Source: Thraustochytrium sp. TN22 (lineage: Eukaryota > Sar > Bigyra > Thraustochytrida > Thraustochytriidae). Taken from it: a stretch of 64,000 nt of DNA. A model generated the notes under the pieces. That model saw nothing but the letters and a program-made list of their open reading frames with translations. It was not told where the DNA came from and searched no databases. The translations under genes were made by a program, and so were the position numbers. Shown here piece after piece: positions 18,074-28,300 of this stretch. Each line of letters begins with the position of its first letter. Position 1 is the first letter of the stretch. Where the stretch lies: contig JABLUY010000126.1 in assembly GCA_013306675.1 (NCBI GenBank), positions 1-64,000 on the forward strand, written 5' to 3'.

Positions 18074-21000
18074 TCAGAGCTGCGTGTAGGTGTCGCGAAG
18101 GTCGGCGGATATTTCGCAGCTCGACAGATCGCGGCAGTCCTGGTTGCCCAAGCTCGTGTCTCGATCAAAGAGCTCGTGCACCACCTTGAAGAGAGGCACG
18201 CCGCCGCCGGCATCCACCGTGTAGTACCGCGAGTACGGCACAACACAGTGGTGGTCGCCCGGACCCACAAAGTGCAGCAGGTTCGACGGATTCCCCGCCT
18301 GGAGCGGGTCGTACATCTCGTTGAAGGCCGTGTTCCACATGCGCTTGTCCGCGGCCGTCGGCTCATAGTCGGTGCTGGTCTCGTTCTGCTGCAGGAGCAG
18401 AAAGTACACCTGGTTCCAGTCGTACGCCGCCGAGTACTGCGTAAAGTACACCGACGGGTAGCGCTGCGCGGCCCACCGGTACAACTCAGCCAGCGTCAGC
18501 ACAGAGAGATCCAACGGGTCGGTCGACGTGCCGTTCGGCACAATGTCCAGGTCCAGCGCCCCGCCGCCCACGACGTTCCACCTCGGGAAGGACTCGGCCA
18601 AGAAGGTATCCGTCACGACGCCGGCACCGGCGTCGCCCAGCTGCACGACACGCGTCGCGGCGCCCATCTCCTCGTACATCTTGGCGATACGCGGCGTGTG
18701 CCAGAAGCTGCCGTAGCTGCCGGCGGAGCACCCCGAGACCAGGACACGCTCAGGCGCCGGGATCTGGTCGCGGATGTAGTCCAGCACGTAGCCCGTGTTC
18801 ACGTTGCCCTTGTGCTGGATGGTGAGCCCGTCCGAGTACTGCACCACGCTGTCGCCGGCGTGCAGATCGGCCGTGCAGTAGGAGATGTAAATGTGCGTGG
18901 CGTCGCCGTACGGACCGTCTGGGTCGCCCAGGCCCGCCTTGACGTCAAGCCCCTTGGCGGCCCGGCGGAAGCCGGCGCGCGCGTCCTCCACGGTGTCCGT
19001 GAAGCTGCCGGCGGCAGCCTGGCACGTGTTGAGGCTCCAGCAGGCGCCGCCGCCCTCGAACTCGATGATCATGGGTGCGCCCTCAGCGCCCTTCTTGACG
19101 AAGAAGGCGTAGGGCGTGCCTCGCGCGCAGATGGACGCGTTGCCCGGGCGGAACTCGGTCCAGACGCCCTCCTCCAGGTCGGCAAAGTCCGGCATGTGGT
19201 ACGAGTCGTCTAGGCCGTCCGCGGCGTCCGCGTCGGCGTCCGCGGCAGCCTGCTCTGCGAGGCGCACCGAGTACATGCCGGCAAAGAGGCCGAGAAGGCC
19301 AAGGATGGCCACGCAGAAGACGACAGCGGCCCTGCGCACGCTCGTGCGCGAGCACTCGCGCGAGTCGCTGGCAAAGACCCCCCTGGACTCCTGGCGTTCT
19401 ACTCGGAGGCGATGCGGCAGGAGAAACATGCCCATGAGGCCCTCCGGCCCCCAGCGCGCCAGGAGGGTGGGCAACAAAAAGAAGCCCGTTAGATAGGCGA
19501 AGGCGAGCGTGATGCACATGATGAGCGCAAAGACCGAGAGGGGCACGAGCGTGGCGAGCATGAGAACGGCCGTGGCCGCCGTGGTGGACACGGCGCCGGC
19601 CGTGATCGAGGTGCCGAGTGTGCCGAGCGCGTGCTCGACTCGGTCAGCGCGGCGCTCAAGCCCTCGGTCGAAGAAAGCGTCGCAGTACGCCATGGCCATG
19701 TGCACGCTGTAGTCGACGGAGACACCAAAGGTGAGGCTGAGCCCCATCGACTCCAAAGTGCCGAGCGAGCGGCCCGACCAGGAGATGCAGGCGGCCACGA
19801 TAACAACGGACAGAGACACGTTGAGCGTGGCGATGACTGATACAATCCAGTTGTGGCACGCCAGCGCACAGACGATGAGCGAGGATACAAAGGACAAGCC
19901 GAGACTCTGAAAGACCATGTCCACGGACGCGGCCTGGGTGGCCATCGACACGAAGTAGTCATAGTCCGTGTAGTACGTGTCCGTGGACAGTGACTCGGGC
20001 TGCTCCTCGCGCACTTCCTTGAGGAGGCTGTCCCAGCCATCTGCCAGCGCAGTACGCTTGGTGTAGGAGTCCGCCTCGCCGAGCTCCGCCGCGAAGGACT
20101 GCACGGCAAAGCGCGCATGCAGGTTGCCGTTGGCGAGCCGCTCGAAGCCCACGCTCGTGTACATGTCGTAGCCGAACTCGGGCCGCCTGAGGAACTCAAC
20201 AAGCGCCTCCTCGAGCGTCTCCGCTGCGGCTCGCGCCGGGATCTGCACGTCGAGGCTGAGGACGCTGCCGCTCGCGTTGGACGAAACAATCTTGGGCATA
20301 GGAAAGGATTCCTGGCGCGCCAGGCGCCATTTGGCGAAGGCTACCATGAAGCACTTGGCGCGGTCTTCCTCATGTGCGAGGTCCGTCTGAAGGTACAGCT
20401 CGTCTTGGCGCTCCTCGAGCGCTGTCTCGCACACCTCGCGCAGGTAGGTCTGCGCGTCTTCGGCGGCGAGATCAAGGTTTTCGTCAAAGACGGGTGCGCC
20501 GAAGTCGTCGGCAACGGCCAGGCTCGTCCCGGCACGGTCAATGAAGGGCGACTTGATGCCCCAGACCACCTTGACTGAGGTGACGGTCTCCTCCGACTGC
20601 TTGAAGCCGTTTGCCTCACGGTTCGCCAAGTACAGCCCGTTCGGGTGGTCCTCCCTGTAGCCCGTGAGGCCCTCGGACGCCAGCTCCAAGGTGCTCAACT
20701 CCACCAGGGCCGCGATGAGCAGCGCCGCAACGACGAGGAGAACGCCTCTCTGGCCGCGGCGCTGCAGGATGAACCCCTGGGCCAGGTGCACGCGGCAGAA
20801 CCGCTCGAATCGAGTCGCGCGAGAGAGCAGCGTCGAGTCCGTGGCGTATGAGAAGTTGCCCGTTCCGGTGCTCCCGGACGAGTCCGTGCTCCCGGCGAGT
20901 GCAGGGTCAACGACCGCTCGGAGGCCCGCTCCTTTGTTCGCTGCGGAGTGCACCGACATCCTGGTCTCGACAGCCTGCGGGACGAGCGACAGCACCTTGC

Positions 21001-22549
21001 CGTCGGCGGCGCCCTCAAAGTCGTCAGGGTCCGGCAGCAGGTAGCGCTCGCGCAGGACGAGCGCCGCGAGGAACATGGTACAGGCCAGGGAGACGTTGGC
21101 CACGAGCAAGAGCACAGTCCAGACACCAAAGTACTGGAAGCCGGGCATGGGTGAGAGGCCGAGCGCGCCGAAGGCCAGCACCGTGGTCGTAGTCGTGGCG
21201 CAGATGGTATTGGCGCTGCGCGAGAACGCCCAGCCCAGCCGCTTCTCCAGCGTCCAGCCAGGGCCCACCAGCATGCTGCGCGATTGGCGCATCGCGTCCA
21301 CGAGGATGAAGAGGTCGTCTGTCGCAATGCCCAGCAACAGAAAGATGGACACGACGGAGAGGCCGTTGAAGAGCTCAATCCCGAAGATGATTCGGTAGAA
21401 GACGAAGCAGATCGGGAAGGCGAGCATGATCTGCAGGAAGCCGGCGATGCCCAAGAAGATCGAGCCCATGTGCCAACAGAGTCCGACCAGCATGATGCCA
21501 GCGGAGATGCAGGCGCAAAGTGCATCTTCCAGGAGGGTCTCGATGCCCTCGCGCGTAAAGATGCCGCGCTGGAAATGGACGACCACCATTTGAGACGGAT
21601 CATCCTGGTACCGCTGTCGCGCGGCCCCGAGAATGTCAACAAAGGACGCCTCAGTGCCGGAGGACGATCCATCTGCCGCCCCGTCGCGGTCCCAGAGCCA
21701 CTCTGTGAGCTCTGCGAGCTGCTCATCGATGCGGTCGTCCGCGTTTAGATAGCCTGCCCGCGGGAAGCCGAAGCGAATGCGACTCTGCGTGATGGGGCAC
21801 TCCATGCTCACCTCCGGGTCAAAGTCCTTGCAAAAGTGCAAGAGAGAGTCGTCCTTGTCAGCCTCGCGGTCTTCCCACATGCGAAGGACGGCGGCGTCTA
21901 CCTCGGCTTGTGTTGTCGCGTTGCGCAGGTACCGGACGGGGCTCAGCACGGCGGCGCACGCATTGCTGTCGACGTCGACGAGGCAGTTGTCCTCGTAGCC
22001 TGAGACGCGCACGAGGCTGTCCTCCAGCTCGGCCATGCGGGCGATATTGTCCACGGTGAAGACGTTGCCCTGCAGCTTGCTGTCGCCGTTTCCGTTGCCG
22101 GCCGCCATGTACATGATGGTAAGCGGGTAGACGTCTTCGGACTGCTCAGTCTCGCGCACGTTGTTGGTTTCGCCGCTCTCCGGCCGAAGTACGAAGAGGG
22201 CTTTGTACCAGGCGTCCGCTTGGCGTGCGACATCATGGTGGCGCAGCCGCAAGCCGCCGAGCGGATCGTCAATGGTGATGAGGGTAGCGCTCATGCCTGC
22301 GGCCACCACTGCCAGCACGAAGGCGCTCAACAGCATCATGAATGGGTAGGAGACCGCAAAGCCCACGATCAGCGGTACGTTGCGCACGGGGATATCGTAC
22401 TCGGTGGCATCGCCGACGCTGCTGCTTTCGGGTGATCCTGTTGAGCCAGCTGACTCAGTCGAGACAGAGCCATTTACAGACTCGTGCTGGGGTTCATGGC
22501 GTCGGTCCTCCTTGCTCACCACCTCGACCACCACCTCGCCGGAGCTCAT
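18074..22549 (-). CDS. Dispatched/Patched-like RND transporter fused to a pectinacetylesterase/Notum-type hydrolase, copy 1
   Basis: A 1,491-residue fusion. Residues 1-1065 form a two-repeat RND/sterol-sensing-domain protein: a first membrane segment near 60-85, a large loop, then a membrane bundle with GIATDDLFILVDAM (about 407-420), a second loop, and a second bundle with GVSVDYSVHMAMAYC (about 942-956). The paired GxxxDD and GxxxDY motifs in the fourth and tenth helices are the proton-relay type of Dispatched/RND proteins. An extra hydrophobic helix (about 1070-1090, after RRAAVV) leads to a complete pectinacetylesterase domain (about 1118-1491): EFEGGGACWSLNTC, the nucleophile elbow GCSAGSYGSFW (Ser about 1275) and GPGDHHCVVPY as the His region. 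Dispatched-like proteins export lipidated or sterol-linked cargo; this esterase family includes plant pectin deacetylases and the Wnt deacylase Notum. The substrate is unknown. ATG 22549. Confidence 0.85.
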   Translation of the reverse strand: MSSGEVVVEVVSKEDRRHEPQHESVNGSVSTESAGSTGSPESSSVGDATEYDIPVRNVPLIVGFAVSYPFMMLLSAFVLAVVAAGMSATLITIDDPLGGLRLRHHDVARQADAWYKALFVLRPESGETNNVRETEQSEDVYPLTIMYMAAGNGNGDSKLQGNVFTVDNIARMAELEDSLVRVSGYEDNCLVDVDSNACAAVLSPVRYLRNATTQAEVDAAVLRMWEDREADKDDSLLHFCKDFDPEVSMECPITQSRIRFGFPRAGYLNADDRIDEQLAELTEWLWDRDGAADGSSSGTEASFVDILGAARQRYQDDPSQMVVVHFQRGIFTREGIETLLEDALCACISAGIMLVGLCWHMGSIFLGIAGFLQIMLAFPICFVFYRIIFGIELFNGLSVVSIFLLLGIATDDLFILVDAMRQSRSMLVGPGWTLEKRLGWAFSRSANTICATTTTTVLAFGALGLSPMPGFQYFGVWTVLLLVANVSLACTMFLAALVLRERYLLPDPDDFEGAADGKVLSLVPQAVETRMSVHSAANKGAGLRAVVDPALAGSTDSSGSTGTGNFSYATDSTLLSRATRFERFCRVHLAQGFILQRRGQRGVLLVVAALLIAALVELSTLELASEGLTGYREDHPNGLYLANREANGFKQSEETVTSVKVVWGIKSPFIDRAGTSLAVADDFGAPVFDENLDLAAEDAQTYLREVCETALEERQDELYLQTDLAHEEDRAKCFMVAFAKWRLARQESFPMPKIVSSNASGSVLSLDVQIPARAAAETLEEALVEFLRRPEFGYDMYTSVGFERLANGNLHARFAVQSFAAELGEADSYTKRTALADGWDSLLKEVREEQPESLSTDTYYTDYDYFVSMATQAASVDMVFQSLGLSFVSSLIVCALACHNWIVSVIATLNVSLSVVIVAACISWSGRSLGTLESMGLSLTFGVSVDYSVHMAMAYCDAFFDRGLERRADRVEHALGTLGTSITAGAVSTTAATAVLMLATLVPLSVFALIMCITLAFAYLTGFFLLPTLLARWGPEGLMGMFLLPHRLRVERQESRGVFASDSRECSRTSVRRAAVVFCVAILGLLGLFAGMYSVRLAEQAAADADADAADGLDDSYHMPDFADLEEGVWTEFRPGNASICARGTPYAFFVKKGAEGAPMIIEFEGGGACWSLNTCQAAAGSFTDTVEDARAGFRRAAKGLDVKAGLGDPDGPYGDATHIYISYCTADLHAGDSVVQYSDGLTIQHKGNVNTGYVLDYIRDQIPAPERVLVSGCSAGSYGSFWHTPRIAKMYEEMGAATRVVQLGDAGAGVVTDTFLAESFPRWNVVGGGALDLDIVPNGTSTDPLDLSVLTLAELYRWAAQRYPSVYFTQYSAAYDWNQVYFLLLQQNETSTDYEPTAADKRMWNTAFNEMYDPLQAGNPSNLLHFVGPGDHHCVVPYSRYYTVDAGGGVPLFKVVHELFDRDTSLGNQDCRDLSSCEISADLRDTYTQL

Positions 22550-22844
22550 CGTTGCACATTTACTTTGGGCGAGCGCGCGCCCACTCCTCTCCCCTTCCAG
22601 TCGAGCGAGCGAGCAAGTCTCAGCAAGAGTAGCCTAGGTTGCTAGCCCGTGGCCGCGGCAGCCGCCGACCAGGCGACTTGGCCGGGGCGACTCACGGACT
22701 CACAGGTGCTTAGACAGCAGTGAGGCGCACGACTGCGGGAATTGTTGGAAGCAGGTCGACCGCGACGCCTTGTCGCTGCCAGATGGCCGATCTGCCTACC
22801 AGTCCTATTAGAAGTCACGTGGGATCCGTGGGATTCCGTGCCAT

Positions 22845-22922
22845 CGGCTGGACAGCCAGCCGCGGATGATGCTGGGAGGCCGCGTTAGCAGCTCAGCAGC
22901 CCCGGCTGGACAGCCAGCCGCG
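22845..22922. repeat. Pair of identical 20-base hairpin motifs
   Basis: CGGCTGGACAGCCAGCCGCG occurs at 22845-22864 and again at 22903-22922. Each contains a perfect 7-bp inverted repeat (CGGCTGG / CCAGCCG) around a four-base ACAG loop. The pair lies about 300 bases upstream of the copy 1 start codon, so a promoter role is possible. Confidence 0.8.
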
Positions 22923-23759
22923 CTTGAGGAGCGGCTCGAGGAGCGGAGCAACGCGCAGTGAGCACACGCGCTTCTCTCGTGCCCCTACGCGCTTCTCAAG
23001 CCAGGCTTCTGCGCTCCCGTGGGGTAAAGTCCACCGCGCTCGCACCTTGCACCTTGCGCCGTGCAGTCGTGCAGCGTGCCACCCTGCCGCCGGCCGGACG
23101 CTCGCGCCTCGACATCGGCGCCGCTCCTCTGCGAGCGAGCGAGCCGAGCGAGCTCGCTGCAACCTCGGTTGAGTCGCCAGAAGACTTGGAAGCAGCTGGC
23201 TAGCTAGCTACGAGCGGGCATTGGTTGGCCCAGGCAGCAGCTCGGCCCGAAATGTACGTCACAGTGGCGCGTGGCGAATACTGCTGAGCCTGCCTGCATG
23301 CCTGCCAGAGCTACCAGCTAGTTCTCTCGGCCCGTTTTTTCCTTGGGCAGAGACACGCTTGACCTCCGACCTGCACCGCTGCCAGCTGGGCGCACGCTCC
23401 ATCTCGGCACCGCGCACGCGATCGCCACGCCGCCACCAGCGGCTACGCGGCTACGCCGCCTACGCGGCTACGCCGCCTACGCAGCTGCTGTGCCTCGCGC
23501 CTTGCACAAATGGCACTCCATTCGCACCCAATTCACGGTCGCTCACGCGCTCCAGTGGCTCCCACCACTGATGGCGGACCAACTCGGCTGCACACGGACC
23601 GCCAGCTGCGACCTCGTAGCTCGGACTAGCTCTCGCGGTGGGAGGCGCCTCCGCACGTGAAGTTCAAGCAGCCAGCCGCGAGGCAGCCAGACCAGCGGCC
23701 CTGGCGGCTCGGCCCGGCCCTGGCCAGCCGGGCCGCAGGCTGGGATGGCACTTTTGCCT

Positions 23760-23760
<1 letters not shown>

Positions 23761-23797
<37 letters not shown>
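23761..23797. repeat. CTG triplet microsatellite (non-coding)
   Basis: About twelve uninterrupted GCT/CTG units between the two RND-esterase genes, outside any supported coding region. Confidence 0.9.
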
Positions 23798-23801
<4 letters not shown>

Positions 23802-25325
23802 CGCCCATAAAGTACCAGGGGGTGCCCTTGCCACCCTGCCTCCGTCACGTCACGGCTCACGCAAATTACTGCCGCTTAGGCCCGCTCTCACCTGCCTGAC
23901 CTGCAAGCTCGGGCCGCTCAAGGAGTAGGCTCAGGTCGACTCGGACAGAAAATTGCCGCAACTGCACGGCGGCCGCCGGCGAGGCCAGCTCGCTCCAGGC
24001 TAGCCTGGCCTAGATCGAGGTGGCGAGTTTCGGCCGAGGAGCGTGTGGCCCGGACTGGACTTGGAGTGGGAACTGGATTTCACGAGGTCACACCTTCGGC
24101 CCGTTGCGAAGTGACGTGACCTGTGCTAGCCCTTTACAGTGTGAAAAGACCAGGACATTGGCGGCGCCTCGGAGGTCGGGTGGGGGGGGACCTTTGCTGG
24201 CATGCCAACGAAAGCTGCCCGGCGGAGCCGCCGGCGGTCTTATCCAAAATAGGGAAAGAGGCGCCTGGAGTCCGGGACTGTCACGAGGCAGCAAGGCGGG
24301 CGTCTCGACCGAGCCCGACCGAGCCGGCCGCAAGTAGTGCCGGCGGACGCAGCCAAAAAGCGCCGAGCGCCAATCGTCGCTGCAAATGTGCGTCGAGCGG
24401 CCCAGTCCGAGCTAGTAGTCAGCTAGCCAGGACCCTGGACCTAACGTAGTAGCTAGCTCGCCATGCTCGTGGAGTCGACAGCTGGATGTGGAAGAAACTG
24501 GAATTGCAGCCTGCTCGGAATGTGGAAGAAAGCAGCCTGCGCGGCCGGCACTGATGAGTCGGCCGCCTGTAGTAGTGAAGCCTGCAGCATTTTCGGCCCG
24601 CATGCTGGTGAGAATAACTGGCCGCAAGGCGCTTGCACAGGTCTCGCGCGTGATCATTGTGCGAATCGTTGCAATGCCGCAATGATGCCTTTACTTGTGT
24701 GTTTTCTACCTCTCTGTCGCGCGCTGACCGAGCAGGAACGGCGCCTGGGCGGCCGGGCCGCCCGTCAGTCGCCGTTGCACGCGCCTCTGGCCGGCGACGC
24801 CGCTTCCGCGCCGCCGCTTCGGCAATTCACCGCATGGCCCACTGGGCTACAGCTCTCTCGCGACCCGCTGTCGGTGTCCCAGTCGGGGAGGGTGCGGCGC
24901 GTCTGCCTTTGCTTCGCTTCACGCTTGAGCCTGCGCCAGCCATTCACAGTCCAGGCACCGGCGCAAGGTGCCATGCCATAGCCCGCTAGTTGCTGCATCT
25001 CTCTCTCGCGTGGGCCAGTTCTTCCTGCACCGCTCTGCTAGAGCTTCGCCGCACGCGCCGAGGCGCCTCTAGCCTTCCCCAGCCAGGCACACAGCACTGC
25101 GCGATCCGCTTAAGCTCACGCGTGGACGGCGCGCGCCGCGAGCTCCTCTTCACCAGGTGGTGTGACTCGCTGCATTGGTCGCGTTGCGTTGTTGCCAGCC
25201 AGCATGCTGCAGCCGGCGCATCGCGGCGTACTTGGCCTTCGCGCTCCTAAGCGCCTTGGTGCAGAGCGCGCAGCGCGCAAGAGGCGCATAAGGATATCGC
25301 AACGATCTTTTCTTACGAAGTATGG

Positions 25326-28300
25326 TCAAAGCTGTGCATAGGTGTCGCGTAGGTCAGCAGAGAGCTCGCAGCTCGACAGATTGCGGCAGTCCTGGTTGCC
25401 CAAGCTCGTGTTCCGATCAAAGAGCTCGTGCACCACCTTGAAGAGAGGCACGCCGCCGCCGGCATCCACCGTGTAGTACCGCGAGTACGGCACAACACAG
25501 TGGTGGTCGCCCGGACCCACAAAGTGCAGCAGGTTCGACGGATTCCCCGCCTGGAGCGGGTCGTACATCTCGTTGAAGGCCGTGTTCCACATGCGCTTGT
25601 CCGCAGCTGTCGGCTCGTGGGCACTGCTCGTCTCGTCCTGTTGCAGAAGCATGAAATACACCTGGTTCCAGTCGTACGCCGCCGAGTACTGCGTAAAGTA
25701 CACCGACGGGTAGCGCTGCGCGGCCCACCGGTACAACTCAGCCAGCGTCAGCACAGAGAGATCCAACGGGTCGGTCGACGTGCCGTTCGGCACAATATCC
25801 AGGTCCAGCGCCCCGCCGCCCACGACGTTCCACCTCGGGAAGGACTCGGCCAAGAAGGTATCCGTCACGACGCCGGCACCGGCGTCGCCCAGCTGCACGA
25901 CACGCGTCGCGGCGCCCATCTCCTCGTACATCTTGGCGATACGCGGCGTGTGCCAGAAGCTGCCGTAGCTGCCGGCGGAGCACCCCGAGACCAGGACACG
26001 CTCAGGCGCCGGGATCTGGTCGCGGATGTAGTCCAGCACGTAGCCCGTGTTCACGTTGCCCTTGTGCTGGATGGTGAGCCCGTCCGAGTACTGCACCACG
26101 CTGTCGCCGGCGTGCAGATCGGCCGTGCAGTAGGAGATGTAAATGTGCGTGGCGTCGCCGTACGGACCGTCTGGGTCGCCCAGGCCCGCCTTGACGTCGA
26201 GCCCCTTGACGGCCCGGCGGAATCCGGCGCGCGCATTCTCCACGGTGTCCGTGAAGCTGCCGGCGGCAGCCTGGCACGTGTTGAGGCTCCAGCAGGCGCC
26301 GCCGCCCTCGAACTCGATGATCATGGGTGCGCCCTCAGCGCCCTTCTTGACGAAGAAGGCGTAGGGCGTGCCTCGCGCGCAGATGGACGCGTTGCCCGGG
26401 CGGAACTCAGTCCAGACGCCCTCCTCCAGGTCGGCATAGTCCGGCATGTGGTACGAGTCGTCCAGGCCGTCGGCGGCGTCCGCGTCGGCGTCCGCGGCAG
26501 CCTGCTCTGCGAGGCGCACCGAGTACATGCCGGCAAAGAGGCCGAGAAGGCCAAGGATGGCCACGCAGAAGACGACAGCGGCCCTGCGCACGCTCGTGCG
26601 CGAGCACTCGCGAGTTCCGCTGGCCAGGACCACCTTGGAGCCCTGGCGAGCATCCTCGAGCTCGAGGTGACGCGGCAGAAAAAACATGCCCGTGAGGTCC
26701 TCCGGCCCGCAGAGCGCCAGGAGGGTGGGCAGCAGAAGGAAGCCCGTCAGGAAAGCGAGCGTGAGCGTTACGGAGAGGATGAGCCCGAGCTTGTAAAGGG
26801 GCACGAGCGTGGTGAAGAGTAGCGCAGCCGTCGCGCCGATGGTGGACACGGCGCCGGCCATGATGGAGGTGCCGAGCGTGCCGAGAGCATGCTCAACGCG
26901 GTCAGCGCGTCCCAGAAGCGCTCGGTCGAAGAATGCATCGCAGTACGCCATGGCCATGTGCACGCTGTAGTCGATGGACACGCCAAAGCTCAGGCAGAGC
27001 CCCAAGGACTCGATCGTTCCAAGGTCCAGCCCGTTCCAGGAGATGCAGGCGGCCACGACCATCACGGTCATCGTAACATTGAGGGAGGCGATGACGGAAA
27101 CGATCCAGTTGCGGCACACCAGCGCACAAATGATGAGCGAAGCAGCCAGCGACTGGCCGATGCTCCAAAACATGTTGCTGACGAAGTAGCCCTGCGACAC
27201 TTGCCACACAAAGTAGTCGTAGTCGGTGTAGTAGACATGGTCCGAGAGTGACTCCGGCTGTTCATCGTGAACCTCCTCAAGGAAGCTGTCCCAGGCGTCG
27301 GCCAGCGCGCTACGCTTCGTGTAGGAGTCCTGCTCGCCGAGCTCTGCAGCGAACTCCTGCACGGCGAAGCGCACACGCATATTGCCATTCTCAAGCCGCT
27401 CGAAGCCGACATCCGCGTACAGATCGTAGCCGAATTCGGGCCGCCGTAAGAACTCCAGGAGCGCCTCCTCGAGCGTGTCCGCGGCGGCGCGGGCCGGGAT
27501 CTGCACATCAAGGCTGAGCACGCCGCCGCTCGCGTTCTCATGCACGACCTTGGGCACTGGAAAAGCCTCGTTTCGAGCGAGGCGCCACTTGGCGAAGGCC
27601 AACATGAAGCACTTGGCGCGGTCCTCATCCTTGGTGAGGTCCGTCTGCAGGTGCAGCTCCGAGACTCGATTCTCAAGGACGTCCTCGCACATCTCGCGCA
27701 TGTAGAGTTGCGAGTCCTCCGTCGCGAGGTCAAAATCCGCGTCAAAGATGGGCGTGCCGTACTCGTAGAGGTCGGCAACGTTGGTGCCCGTGCGGTCAAT
27801 AAAGCCGGGTTCCAGACCCCAAACCATCTTGACCGTCGCCACGGCATCCTCCGACACCTTGAAGCCGTTTGCCTCACGGTTCGAAAGAAAGAGCCCGTAC
27901 GGGTGGTCTCCCGCGAAGCCTACCATCGACTTCGACGCAATGTGCAGGCTGGGCAGTTGAGCGCAGGCCGCAACAAAGAGCGTTGCGAAGCTCAACAGCA
28001 CAATCTTCTGCCCGGTCCGATTCAGGATCAGACCTTGCGCCAGATGTACGCGGCAGAAGAATTCAAATCCCGAGGCGCGCGAGAGAAGTTCCGCGTCGGT
28101 CGCCAGCGAGACCCTGCTGTGCGGCGCCACTTTGCTACAGCCCATCTTCCGGAAGCCCTCTTCTTCGTCCTGAGGGCCAGCCTCCTCGTCCTGGGCAACG
28201 TCCTTGGCAACATCCTTGGCAGCGTCCTTGGCCTCGCCAGCGTCCTGCGGCTCCGGCGCCGGCGCCGTCACGAAGTAGCGCTCGTGGATCACGAGCGCGG

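Larger units (their letters stand above)
22550..25325. other. 2.8-kb spacer between the two RND-esterase paralogues
   Basis: It should contain the promoter of copy 1 and the 3' flank of copy 2. No frame looks like a real protein; the longest, a Cys-rich forward frame at 24463-24981, has no domain. Features seen: two copies of a 20-base hairpin (22845-22864, 22903-22922), a 17-base tandem motif CGGCTACGCCGCCTACG at about 23450-23485, a CTG triplet run (23761-23797), and several TAGCTAG palindromes (23199-23210, 24449-24456). Confidence 0.6.

Noticed and set aside
24463-24981. Cys-rich 172-codon forward frame with an ATG between the RND-esterase paralogues
   Set aside because: No signal peptide, no regular Cys spacing and no recognisable domain; composition equals the surrounding non-coding DNA.
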